From assembly GCF_001613205.1 (NCBI RefSeq), contig NZ_BDBX01000001.1:55284-119283 (forward strand): a stretch of DNA of 64,000 nucleotides, given 5' to 3'. Source of the stretch: Nocardia sienata NBRC 100364. Lineage in GTDB: Bacteria > Actinomycetota > Actinomycetes > Mycobacteriales > Mycobacteriaceae. The notes beneath the pieces are model-generated. The model did not search any database. It saw nothing but the letters and a program-made list of their open reading frames with translations, and was not told the DNA's origin. Both the position numbers and the translations under genes were made by a program. This document shows, in pieces, positions 9,285 through 19,800 of this stretch. The stretch's first letter is position 1; every line of letters begins with the position of its first letter.

Positions 9285-9790
9285 ATGATCTGGCAGACGG
9301 ACGCGTTCGCCTCTCGACGGGGTACCACGAAGCTGCCGGCCGGTACATGGGCCTTCGGCCGCCGGAGGACAAGGAGAGTGCGCCGGTCGCCGGCGACCGG
9401 CTCCTTCTCGTTCGTCCCGATGTCCCGGAGAAGCAGCGCTCGGCCGAACCCGGTCCTGCACCGGCGCAGAACCCGGCCCCGAGCCGGACCCTGGGTCCTG
9501 TGCCGTATCCACAGCCGGGCCTGCACGTCGCCGAGTCGGAAGGTCGGCACCGTCTGGCCGACGGGCTTCTACGGGGCGAAGACTCCGACTCCCTCAAAAT
9601 TGCTCTGGATTTCAACAACGTTCCTGACGAGCTGCTGACGCACCTTCGTTCAGGAGGAACACCAGTGTGACAGTGCAAATCGGGGTCGAGGCGACCGACT
9701 CCGAGGGCTTCAACGAGAGCCGCGTCCGAATTGTCTTCGAGAACGCGAGGACCCTCGAGCTCGACCGGTCCGGATTCGGGGAAGCCTGGA
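9285..9790 (+). pseudogene. C-terminal relic of a DUF499 ATPase-like protein
   Basis: Three frames in succession give pieces of one C-terminus: GFYGAKT (about 9570), then SLKIALDFNNVPDELLTHLR (9590-9650), then VTVQIGVEATDSEGF and VFENARTLELDRSGF (9667-9780). This order and wording match the C-terminal end of DUF499 proteins as I remember them. At least two frameshifts and the loss of the whole ATPase part make it a relic. DUF499 proteins usually accompany DNA methylases and helicases in defense loci, so a larger system may once have stood here. The stretch 9135-9284 holds nothing I recognise. Confidence 0.5.
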
Positions 9791-9957
9791 TCGGCACCGC
9801 CGCGACGGAGCGGGAGCCGTTGTCAGTGCGTCATGTTCGCACGGCCTGTGACGGTGGACCCAACTCAGGTCATGGGTCACCAACCGCACCATCGCAGTCG
9901 ATCCATCGAGGGAGTGGGTGGTCAGTTGGCAACTGGTTGCAAAGGCGGTGCTTCCAA

Positions 9958-11304
9958 TCATGGGACGTGCACACAGCTGACCTCCATATCGAAGCCGAAG
10001 ACGGCTTGGATCGCATCGACAATCGGCGTGGAGAAGCGCGGATCGGAAAGACGCTTGGCCAGCGACGCACTCGTGTGCGCGAGCACAACACGGTGGCCAT
10101 CTACATGGTGCACGGCCGCGCCACTCAACATGACATGGGTAGTGCGACGACGCTCGTAGACCTCGGCAGATATCTCCGGCCAGGCATCGCGTATCGCGTC
10201 CAGGTCGGGCAGCCAGGATCGTGGACGCTCTGGCTCTTGCTGCATGTGCCCCACATCGCCTGCCCCGTGGGTATGGCCGGCTTCGGATGCACGAGTAAGC
10301 CGATCAGTGGCGCGGCACAACTCGCCTAAGGGGGTATTCGGCTGCTCCTTTGCGAGGACAGCGAGGTCCTCGTAACGGCGTGCGTCATTGCCGAGCTTGC
10401 GGATGATGTACTCCCCTTCCTCGGAGAGAATGGAGAATGTCAGAGGGACAACTCCGGCCGGACCGAAATCTCGAATACGGCGAGGCCACCACCTTTGCGC
10501 AGACCGGTCTGCGGGGTCTCGATGCATGCGGACGATCGGGCGAAGGGCGGATACGATCCGGCCCATGCGGAACGAGTCGGGCGAGTAGGCCATCACGTTG
10601 CTCGATACCTCCTCGAGCCATTCAGCGCTGGCCGCATCGGCGGTCTCCGGATGCGGTGCCACGGACCCGAGGCCGAAAAGGCACGCCTCGAGGATCTCGA
10701 TGCCGAAAGCGCTCTGGGATCGCGCACGCTCCACACGGGCCAGTAGGTCGTCTTCCGCAAGAATCGTCGAGACTTGGGTCGTAATGGTTTCAGTTCTCTT
10801 GCGTTCTTCGTTTCTAGCGTTGCGTCGGTACCGATCGACCAGCGCAAGCTCGCGCGCACCAAGCTGGTGACCGCGTGACGAGCCGACCGGTGGTTCCGCT
10901 GCCAACTCGTGACAGACAATGTTGCTGCCACCGAGCCGTGTCACCTGACGCAAGAGATCCAGTCGGGTCAGGACGGCCCCGTCGAAGCGTTCGCGGACCC
11001 GTCCCACCGTCCCAGGTGGGACGTTCGGTCGTGCCAGGTACGACGCGACATGGTCAGCCAGCCGCTCCGACGTTGCATTGCTCGTCCAATAGTCTTTCGA
11101 CCCGGCCGGTACCTTCTCGGCGGACCTCTCCAGCTTCCCGTCCCGCCACAACAGCGCCCATGCCTGTTCATCGGTCACATCCGACCGGCCCAGAAGTTGT
11201 GTCCATGACCGAAGCATGGGGGTGGCTGTGGCGAGGGTCCACTGCAGGACGGCGGGCGGGATGTCGATGCGCGCGTGGGCGACCGCCGACAAGAGGTATT
11301 CCAT
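9958..11304 (-). CDS. Hypothetical protein with DnaX-like C-terminal domain
   Basis: 448 residues, ATG at 11304 without a clear ribosome site. The first 330 residues are helical, Arg-rich and unfamiliar. The last 75 residues (RDAWPEISAEVYERR, HVDGHRVVLAHTSASLAKRLSD, VDAIQAVFGFDMEV) resemble the C-terminal domain of DNA polymerase III gamma/tau, which has the same pattern of a Trp-containing helix, hydrophobic strand, and final Leu/Val-Gly segment. No P-loop is present. It is on the same strand as the two large helicases upstream and may belong with them, although a 369-base gap with a decarboxylase relic lies between. Function unknown. Confidence 0.6.
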   Translation of the reverse strand: MEYLLSAVAHARIDIPPAVLQWTLATATPMLRSWTQLLGRSDVTDEQAWALLWRDGKLERSAEKVPAGSKDYWTSNATSERLADHVASYLARPNVPPGTVGRVRERFDGAVLTRLDLLRQVTRLGGSNIVCHELAAEPPVGSSRGHQLGARELALVDRYRRNARNEERKRTETITTQVSTILAEDDLLARVERARSQSAFGIEILEACLFGLGSVAPHPETADAASAEWLEEVSSNVMAYSPDSFRMGRIVSALRPIVRMHRDPADRSAQRWWPRRIRDFGPAGVVPLTFSILSEEGEYIIRKLGNDARRYEDLAVLAKEQPNTPLGELCRATDRLTRASEAGHTHGAGDVGHMQQEPERPRSWLPDLDAIRDAWPEISAEVYERRRTTHVMLSGAAVHHVDGHRVVLAHTSASLAKRLSDPRFSTPIVDAIQAVFGFDMEVSCVHVP

Positions 11305-11345
11305 TCGTAAAGAATGGCAGGAGGAGGCTACCCCGCATTGCTGGA

Positions 11346-11560
11346 GAGGGGAACTTTACAGGCCGGCCGCACCGAGAACACGCGTGGTTACGTTTCATCG
11401 ACGAGCTGCTGCGTGACGCCGATGTCCCGGAAGAAGCGCGCACCCGATTTGCCCACAGGGTGAACGACGCCTAACTGGTCGAACTGGCCATGCTGGTCGG
11501 TCTCTATCGGATGGGGGCCGGGTTCCTGAACACCTTCGGGTTGTCCCCGAACCGAATCTG
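11346..11560 (+). pseudogene. Carboxymuconolactone decarboxylase-family relic
   Basis: Plus-strand codons give EHAWLRFIDELLRDADVP, a stop (TAA at 11473-11475), then LVELAMLVGLYRMGAGFLNTF in the same frame. This is the C-terminal half of a carboxymuconolactone decarboxylase-like protein with an internal nonsense codon and no N-terminal half or catalytic Cys motif. Nothing else is recognisable in 11305-11673. Confidence 0.55.
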
Positions 11561-11673
11561 CCGGATTGTCACGAACAGATTCTCAGCCCGAGAACGTCGG
11601 CCATCGCTGATCGGGCGTCGGTCGATCCGGCCGGCGGGCGGTAGGGTGTCCGCGGAGCTGGACTCACCGAAAG

Positions 11674-13896
11674 CTACTTCGTGTACCGGCCCAGCAGCTC
11701 GGACCGCTGCCCGCTCCAGGTGACCACCACCTGATCACGGGCGCGGCTCGTCGCGACATACAACAGCGACCGTTCTCTCAGGTCCGCTTCGCCGCGCTCT
11801 TCCGCGGGCACACCGTTGAAGCCGGCCCGTGAGGGCACATGGGCTTCGTCGATCCCGGAAAGGATCACCCGGGAGAACTCCATCCCTTTCGATCGGTGCA
11901 TCGTCATGACCTGGACATACCCGGGGACCGGCGGGTTTTCGTCCAAAGCCCGGGCCTCGACCCCGCGCTCGGCGAGTCCACGTACCATCTGGTTGCGGTC
12001 GTTGAGTCCGCGGGTGAGGACAGCGATGGTGTCGCGGTCTGCATCGTCGCCCAGCTGCAGCCACTCTTTGATCTGTTCCGCCACTGCCTGGAGTTCATCG
12101 GCGGCAGAACCGTATTGGCGCAGCTCGGGTTTCGGCCCGTTGCGCGCCGAGCGATAATCGGCGGTGGACTCCTCGCCTTCCTCCAGGTCGTGGTAGTCGG
12201 CGCCGTCGAGGATGCTCATGGCCAAGTGCAGGTTTTGCGCCGTCGTCCGGTAGTTGAGGGTCAACCGCCGGGACCGACCCACGATCTTGATGCCCAGACG
12301 CCCCAGCACAACGGGCTGTCCGTAGATGCGCTGGTGCGAATCCTCGGCGACGAAAAGATCGTTTGTGCCTTCGGCGACCGAGGAGCGCAGCATTCGCCAA
12401 TGGGTAGCATGCAGATCCTGCGCCTCGTCCACTATGACGTGGTCGGCGAGATGGCCGGCTCCCGAGTGCGCGCGCAGGCGGAGGTGTTCCGCGGCGACGG
12501 CGAGTACCTCGGGGAAGCTGAAGGTGTCGTCCATCCGGCTCCGGCGCCGGTAGGCCTCTACGAGTTTCCACACCGCGATCCGCTGGGGCCGCGTCAGCCG
12601 CACACCCCGGCCGGGCCGGGCGATTCGTGCGTACTGCTCCAGCGTGGTGATCTTGTTCGCGAGGATCACCGAGGTGTACTCGGTTTCGAGGAACCACGGG
12701 GTGGACAGCCGTGGGTCGAGCCCGCCGCCTACGGAGTCCACTACTTCCCGCCACACCCGGTCCTGTTTGGTACGGGCTGTCGACACCTCGGTGCGGGTGC
12801 CGAGTACCGCTTCCACCGCCGGGCCGATATCGTCGGCCAATTTGACGATATCGCTGGCGAGTTTATCGATACCTTCGACATAGATCCCGCGCCGACCGGG
12901 GCGGTCGGCGATCTCGATACCGGGATCCAGTGCGCGCAGATCGCTTTCGAGGTTCTTGGCGAGTGTCTTGTTGAAGGTGGTCAAGACGATGCGCGCATCC
13001 GGATTGCGACGCAGCAGGTTGCGCGCCCGATGGATGGCTACCACGGTTTTGCCGGTGCCCGCGCCGCCGGAGAGACGGAACGGCCCGTGGTAATCCTTCT
13101 CGGCGTAGGTGCGCTGTTCGGGGTGCAGGAAAACCCGCCAGGCCGCGAAATCGCCGCCCTCGATGACCCGGCGCAGCTCCTCGTTGCCGTCGATATAGGT
13201 GAACTGAATCTTGGAGGCGGGGCGATCCAGCGCCTCCATGATCCGGTCGTCTTCGTCCACCGACGTGTCGACCGGTACATCGGTAAAGCTGTATTTCTCC
13301 CGGATTTCGTCGATCGCGGTACCGCAGGCCAGCTCCATCAGCGCGTCGGCCTGCCAGCCACCGATGTTCGCGGCGATATCGTTGATCACGTAGTCGTCGG
13401 AGGCGGCGAGTGCGCGTTCGGCGATCGCCGGGTCGAGTCCCAGTCGCTCGGTGAGTGCGTCGAAGGTGAAACCCGCGTGGGCGAGGAACCCGCGGTCGGC
13501 CTCGGTATTTTCTTCGACCGGCGCGGCGTTGGGGGCGGGCATAGTTTCCGCTCCGGGTTCGGTGAGAATGCCCTCGAGAATTCCGTTGACCGGATTGACC
13601 CGCAGGGTGGCGCGTTCGGCGATGGAATTCGCCTCGTCGTGAGGCCAGGTGCCCATATAGACGTAGGTCGTGCCTCCCTCTTTGGGGTCCACGCGGAACA
13701 GTACGGCGCGGTGGTTGAGGTCGACCCGGCCGGTTCGCACCCGCCGGTCAGCGGCGCCCTTCATCGGCTCGATGTGCAGGCCGAGCGTCGTATCGTCGGA
13801 TTGCAGCTTCTCCAAGAAGCCGAACACACGTTGGGCGATCGACCCGTCGATGCCGCGAAGCGATTTGTTCTGGTTCGCCATGACAATATTCGCCAT
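11674..13896 (-). CDS. UvrD-like superfamily 1 helicase with ParE-like N-terminal domain
   Basis: 740 residues. The start ATG at 13896 shares its A with the TGA of the upstream giant helicase gene (TGATG), so they are coupled. The N-terminal 75 residues look like a RelE/ParE-type fold (VFGFLEKLQ, LNHRAVLFRV). Then come SF1 motifs: Walker A GGAGTGKT near 277, Walker B DEAQDLHATH near 488, MTMHRSKGMEF near 663 and LYVATSRARDQV near 711. It is an ATP-dependent DNA translocase/helicase by family. With the giant helicase it forms a two-gene unit that I infer to be a defense module; I know no established name for the pair. Confidence 0.85.
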   Translation of the reverse strand: MANIVMANQNKSLRGIDGSIAQRVFGFLEKLQSDDTTLGLHIEPMKGAADRRVRTGRVDLNHRAVLFRVDPKEGGTTYVYMGTWPHDEANSIAERATLRVNPVNGILEGILTEPGAETMPAPNAAPVEENTEADRGFLAHAGFTFDALTERLGLDPAIAERALAASDDYVINDIAANIGGWQADALMELACGTAIDEIREKYSFTDVPVDTSVDEDDRIMEALDRPASKIQFTYIDGNEELRRVIEGGDFAAWRVFLHPEQRTYAEKDYHGPFRLSGGAGTGKTVVAIHRARNLLRRNPDARIVLTTFNKTLAKNLESDLRALDPGIEIADRPGRRGIYVEGIDKLASDIVKLADDIGPAVEAVLGTRTEVSTARTKQDRVWREVVDSVGGGLDPRLSTPWFLETEYTSVILANKITTLEQYARIARPGRGVRLTRPQRIAVWKLVEAYRRRSRMDDTFSFPEVLAVAAEHLRLRAHSGAGHLADHVIVDEAQDLHATHWRMLRSSVAEGTNDLFVAEDSHQRIYGQPVVLGRLGIKIVGRSRRLTLNYRTTAQNLHLAMSILDGADYHDLEEGEESTADYRSARNGPKPELRQYGSAADELQAVAEQIKEWLQLGDDADRDTIAVLTRGLNDRNQMVRGLAERGVEARALDENPPVPGYVQVMTMHRSKGMEFSRVILSGIDEAHVPSRAGFNGVPAEERGEADLRERSLLYVATSRARDQVVVTWSGQRSELLGRYTK

Positions 13897-16800
13897 CACA
13901 TCACTCCGTTCGCAGTCAGGGCCGCCACGATCGGCGCGATTTCCGGTCCACAGATGGTCCACCCTTGGTCGGTAATCGTATCGGCGGCTGCCGCCACATC
14001 ATCGAACAGCACACCGACACGTGGCCCCGGCCAGGCAATATCGATGACTTCCCCGTCGTCTGTCTCGAAACCTTGTGAGGGGAGAGGTGTACCGGCCGAC
14101 GCCAGTTCGCGGATGAGAGATCGCTCCTGATCGGAGATGCTGTCCGCGTACAGGGTCTGCCACTGTGGGCTCAGGTCGGAGGTATCGGCCTCGGCGGTTG
14201 TCGTCGGCGTGGGCGTCTCATCGGTCAGCAGATTACGGCTGGTGATGAGGTGGGCGTCATGCAACCCGAACCAGTTCGACAGCCGTAGCCATTCCTGCCA
14301 GGCGGATCGCCGGTCGACCGCGCGCCCGTCGTCGCGGTCGTCGAGCAGCAGGACCGCGGTACTCGTGCCGTTGTCCGTGCGCAGGGCGGCGGTGACGGTC
14401 AACGGTCCGTCGGTATACGACCAGCAGGCGTACTGGCCTGCCGGCACCTGGGCATTCGGGTCGTCGAGCAGGTTCAGGGCCCAGCTGGCCAGTTCGTCGC
14501 TGTCCCCCTTGTGGCGGCTGTCGCGCATGAACATCAGCGGCAACCAGCGACCGACTGTGGACCATGTTTCGAGTTCGGGCTCGTTCACGAAGCGGAGCAG
14601 CTGGGTGATCGGGTCGGCTTTGACGAGCTCGAATACCGCGGGCCGGAGATTACCCTGCTTCATGGTGAGTTCGGCCAGCTTCTTCATATGCCACGAGGGT
14701 GCCACCTGTTTCTTCTGCCCGGTGAATCGTTGCAGATCCTCGTAACCGAACGACCAGACCAGTACCCCACCCGATCGCAGGATCGCTCGTTTACGGGCAT
14801 CGTCGGCGATCCGGTTGTTGTCCGCCGTGGCGTGGTAGGCGTGCCCGTCGGCGAATAATGCGATCACCGGGATCTCGGGGTCGGTGGTCTTCAACTCGAA
14901 ATCGGGCACACTGTTGCCCATCTGGACCTGCGGGGTGAGTGTCCAGGTGCGGATCTTTTTACCAGGCACGGTGATCGTGGCCTTGTTGGCGTAGGTGCCG
15001 GGCGTTTCCTTGATGGTGGCCCCGAGAGTGCGCAATCGGTTCAGGAAAGCGACGTAGAACTCCCGCTCGAGTGGAGACTCCGAGCTGGCTGCCGGTTTCG
15101 CCGGTGTCTCTTCGACGATCGCTTCCCGCCATGTCTCCCATACCGGGTCCGCCTCCTGCGCTCCCAGGATGAAGTCGAGGATCTTGGCCGCGGTCCTGCG
15201 GGAGACCTTGTCGAGCTCATGCGGTGCGGTGAACGGCAGCAGGCAGTTGTGGCAGGCCAGCCGCGCTTCGTCGGCGCAGGAACAATTGCGCAGGACTTCC
15301 CGGGCAGTGCGCAGCGCCGACCACACCTTTTCCGGATCGGCGAATTCGGCGAGGTAACCGGTTCCGCCGGGCACGGTGTCGTGGATGAGCAGGGCCTGCT
15401 GGTTGCGGTCGTACAGGGCATCTGTGATGGTGACGACATCCAGATGCTCGGGTGATCCGCCGATCACCTGGCGCAGCCCGAGCAGGATCGCCGCGCTCAG
15501 GCTGGGGTAGGCCAACGAGTCGTAACGCAGGAAAGCCGGCACGTGCAGAAGCACGGCCTGGGTGCGGAGTGTGCGCGCCAGGGCGATCTCGCGGACGTGG
15601 TCTTCGGTCGCCGCCTTGCGGTACCTGCACCAGCTGCGATGTTCGTGCGGATCGTTGCGGCCGGCGATGCGATCGAGCTGGCCGCAGCCGGAGCAGACGC
15701 GGAAGAGCCCCGTGGTGATCTCGGATCCGGCGATGGTACGCCGCCCGCCCTGCGAAGTACGCCTCCCCAGGTTGAGCCAGCGGATATCGATGCGGCGCAG
15801 ATATTCCGCGCCGAAATCGTATTCGGTGGCGAACCAGCGGCGAGCGATATTGTCCGGGTCGATATCGGCCGCGGTGACCACCGCATACGTTTCGCGTTGG
15901 CGCTCGTCGCGGGAATCGGTGATCGCGGCCTCGTCTCTACGCACTTCCGCCGACACCTTCGCCATCTCCACGACCTGCAACTGCTGGCTCACATCGGCGA
16001 TGGCCGCGGTGCCGCAGCGGGGGCACCGGCTCGGCGGCAGCGCGCTTTCCGCAGCCACCTCGGTGCCTACCCAGCCGCATTGCGGGCACATACGCCAGAG
16101 ATGGATATTGGCCTCTCCCGCACCCAGATCCACGGCGTCGATCTTCACTGCCAGGCCCTGCGCGTAGAACGTGGATCCGGGAGCCAATTCGGTCAGCGCA
16201 ACCCGGGCGCCACGGCGGTAACTCTCCGTATCACCCTGGTACTCCTTACTCTCTGGATCGAACCAGGTGATGCCCACATCCAAGGTCACCGAATCGTCGA
16301 GGAGCGTGTAGTTGGGCAGCACTCCGTAGCGTTCGAGGACGCCGACCCAGTGTTCTCGGGTGAGGTCGTGGAGGTGTTTGCCGAGTAAACGCAGGGTGGC
16401 TCGCGCCGAGCGCAGGTCGCGTTTGTCGTCGTCGGTGGCCGCGGGGGAGTTGGCGCGTTGCTCGAACTCGGGGAGGGCGGCGTCGACCGCCGTCCGGCGT
16501 TCGGTGAGTTCGGCGACGTCGAGGTTCCACCGGTGCACGGCCTCGCGCAGTTGACCAACCATCGCGCTGGGCTCGCCCGGCTCTGTCGGTGTCGCCCAGA
16601 TGCGTAACGCCTCGCGAGGCGCTTCCGGGAGAAGGCTGCCGAACTGGTCCAGGAAGCCCTCGACGAGTTCGTCGGCTTTCAGATCGGCCAGTCCGATCAG
16701 TCCGGCCATCCACGTGCCTTCGTCGAAACTGCCGAGGACCGCGCGGGCCTCGATCGGATCCTGGGCGCCGGGCCGCCGCGCCAGCTGGTCGACGATATGC

Positions 16801-19800
16801 GCGATGTACTGGCGTTGCAGGATTTCCTCGGCGGTGAGAAAGGTCGCGGGTGGGCGGACGTCGCCCGAGATGACCGAGGTCGGATCGTACAGCTTCGGCA
16901 GATGCTCGCCGCGCCCGCGGACGAAGGCGAGGATGAGCGAATTTCCGGTGAGACGCCCGGCCCGGCCGACCCGCTGCAGATACGAGGCGACGGTACGTGG
17001 CAGCGAACCGAGCATGACCGTCGACAGATCACCGATATCGATACCCATTTCGAGGGTGGGTGTGGCGACCAGGACGTTCGGTGCGGTGGGGTCGATACTG
17101 CGCTGCTTGAATTTGGTCTCATAGTCTTGGCGCAACTTGGGCGGCAGCAGCGAGGTGTGCTCGCGCGCCACCACCCGCTTCATCTCCGAGCGGTCGTAGA
17201 GGCCGCGGTAGAAGTTGTCGGATTTCGGGGCGCGGTGCAGGGTGCCCGGGCAGCGGCTGAGCAGGCACGGCGCTCCGTCGAGTTGATCGACCACCGCGGC
17301 AGTACCCGGATTCTGTGTCTGGCAGACACCACAGACCAGCAGGTGCCGGCCTGCCTCGAGATCGTCGAGGCTCGGCGCGCCGACCCGGATGCCGTCTTCG
17401 CTCAGTTGGTAGGCAGTGAGCGCCTTCTCGGTGGTCACGGTGGTGAGGATGCGCTCGTCGGCGAGGACGGCGAACAACGAGCGGGCCAGGAATCCGCCGT
17501 CGAACGGTGCGACCCCGAGACACCGCGACGCCCACAGCGCGTACCACGATGAAGGTGCCGTAATCGCGTCGAAACCTTCGGGGACGGCTCGTGCACCGAC
17601 CGCCGGGAAGGCCGGGGCGGGGCGGCCCTTGGGGAACGCGGGCATACCTTCACCCAGCGGGCGCCCACCCCAGACCCAGCGGCGGTTGGCGTCGCGCTGG
17701 ACGTATTTGTCGAGCCAGACATGCCGGATCGCGCCTTGGATCCGCATCCGTTCGACCGTGCCCCGAACCCACCGGGTGATCGCCGCGGCGTCGATATCCG
17801 TCAGCGTCAGCTGGTATTCGGTGTTGTCGAGCGCCTGGGCACCCAGTCGGGCCACTCTGCCCGGCGAGCCGAGATCGACCTCGGCGACCACACTCCCGGT
17901 GAGCTCGAGGGTGCGGCCGAGTCGCGATTGCCGTCCGAATTCCAGGTCGATATCGAACTGCACCCCGCGCCGGACCTTCTTCGTCGCCTCCCGGCGTTTG
18001 GCCGCGGTCGCCTCGGCCTGCCAGAACGCCCCGAACTCGTCGCGCTCGACGATATCGGGCGCGAGCAGGTGATATCGCCGGGTCGGGTCGTCGCCCGCAC
18101 GGTCGATCACCGCGTCGCACAGTTCGGTGAGTGTGAGCATTTCGGCCCCGGTGATCCTCTCGCCCAGTGCGTTCCGCAGTGTGGACCGGAGGCTCAACGT
18201 GTGCGAGCGGGCCTGGACGAAACCCGCGCGATGCGCGGCGTCCTGCACGCTGTCGGTGAACATGAGCGCCTTCTTCTCGTCGGCGTTCAGTTCGGCGTCC
18301 CCGTACATGGTCGACAGCGCCACCGAGAGCTGAGTGGCGACCGCGCTACCGAGGAACCGGATCCCGTCGGCCGTATTACACGCCGGACACACATCCTTCG
18401 TGGAATCGTCGTCGGCCGCGGGCCCGTGCAATGCGAGGACGGGCAACACCCGCCCCTCCAGTACCTCCGTGCTCTCCGGATCCGGCACCTCGTCGCCGAC
18501 CTCGCGGTCCTCGATGCGCAGCCACCGCAGGTCCTGCACCGCCGGAGCCTGTTCCGCTTCGACCGGAGCGGAGATCAAGGCACGAATCCTGGCGTTGCCC
18601 GAGAGGTGCTGGGCGCGGACGGATGACTGGTCGGGGTCCAGCGCGTACCCGGTGGGTGCCAGCCGCACACCCCATCCGGAGCGTCCGCAATGCCGGCAGA
18701 ACAGCGCCGGCGCATACTCGGCACCGCTGCTCTCGGTGTCGCCGTCGTCGGCCCAGCGGAACCGGGTGGTGGACGAAAGCTCCCGGTCGATCCGGGACAG
18801 CTCCCGGACCCACAGATGCACATCGACATTCAACGCCGAACGCCCGATCTCGGCTCGCAGATGGGAGAGCGCCGCGAATACATAGTCCAGGTATCGCTGC
18901 CGGATCGCCCGGCCGCGCTGGTTATCGCGTTCGGCGGATGACACGGACAAGGTCCTCGCCGCCAACTCGGCCAAGGAGATGGCCTTGGTCGAGCGGTCGA
19001 GTAGCCGGGCGAACCAGTGATGCTTCTTCAGCAGATCCAGCTGTTCGGTCTCGTCCAGGCGGCGCAGTTCGGCGGCCAGCTCCGGGAAAGTCGGATGCTC
19101 GTCGCCGGTGCGCTCGAACAGAGTCGCGAGGACCGCGGCCGCGAGATGCGCGTTGTTGGGGGAGCGGCTGCTGAAGGCGTCGAGATCGTTGACCGCCTGT
19201 TCCGCGGACGGGGCGATCGGGACATAGCGGCGATCGAGGCCGGCATCGCGATCCGTCAGCCAGTCCTCGAGCTCGACCCGTGTTTCCTCGACAAGCGATT
19301 CCTTTCCGAACACCTCACCGAAAACGGTGTGCGCGAACTCGAGCATGGCGGTCGGTTCGCCCCCACCGCCGAGGGTCGCGGAGGTGGCCACCGGTGTGAT
19401 ACGGCCCAGCGGCCGTGCCCGGTCTTCGTCGGCGACCTGTGACGCCTCGTTCCAATACGATTTCACCGCCAACCCGAGACGGCGTAGCAGCATCGCGACA
19501 TCGGTGCCCTGAGCGCCGTCGTAGGTGTGGAACTCGTCGAGCACCACATACTGCAGCGATTCCGCAGACTGCCGCCACATCGCGGCACGGTCGGGTCGAA
19601 GCAGCAGATGATCGAGCATCTTGTAGTTGGTGAGCAAGATATCCGGCGGCGAATCGTGCATCAATCGCCGATCGGTGATCAAGCCCTCCGCCGAGACCAG
19701 GGTTCGCCCGCCCGAGCTCTGCTCACCGGTGTACAGGCCGGCCGTGACACCCGACAGCTCCGGATGCGCGCTGATCAGCCTCGCCAGCCGCTGCTCCTGA

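Noticed and set aside
11839..14130. Plus-strand open frame of 763 codons
   Set aside because: It is antisense to the UvrD-like helicase, whose motifs are complete; a typical high-GC shadow frame.
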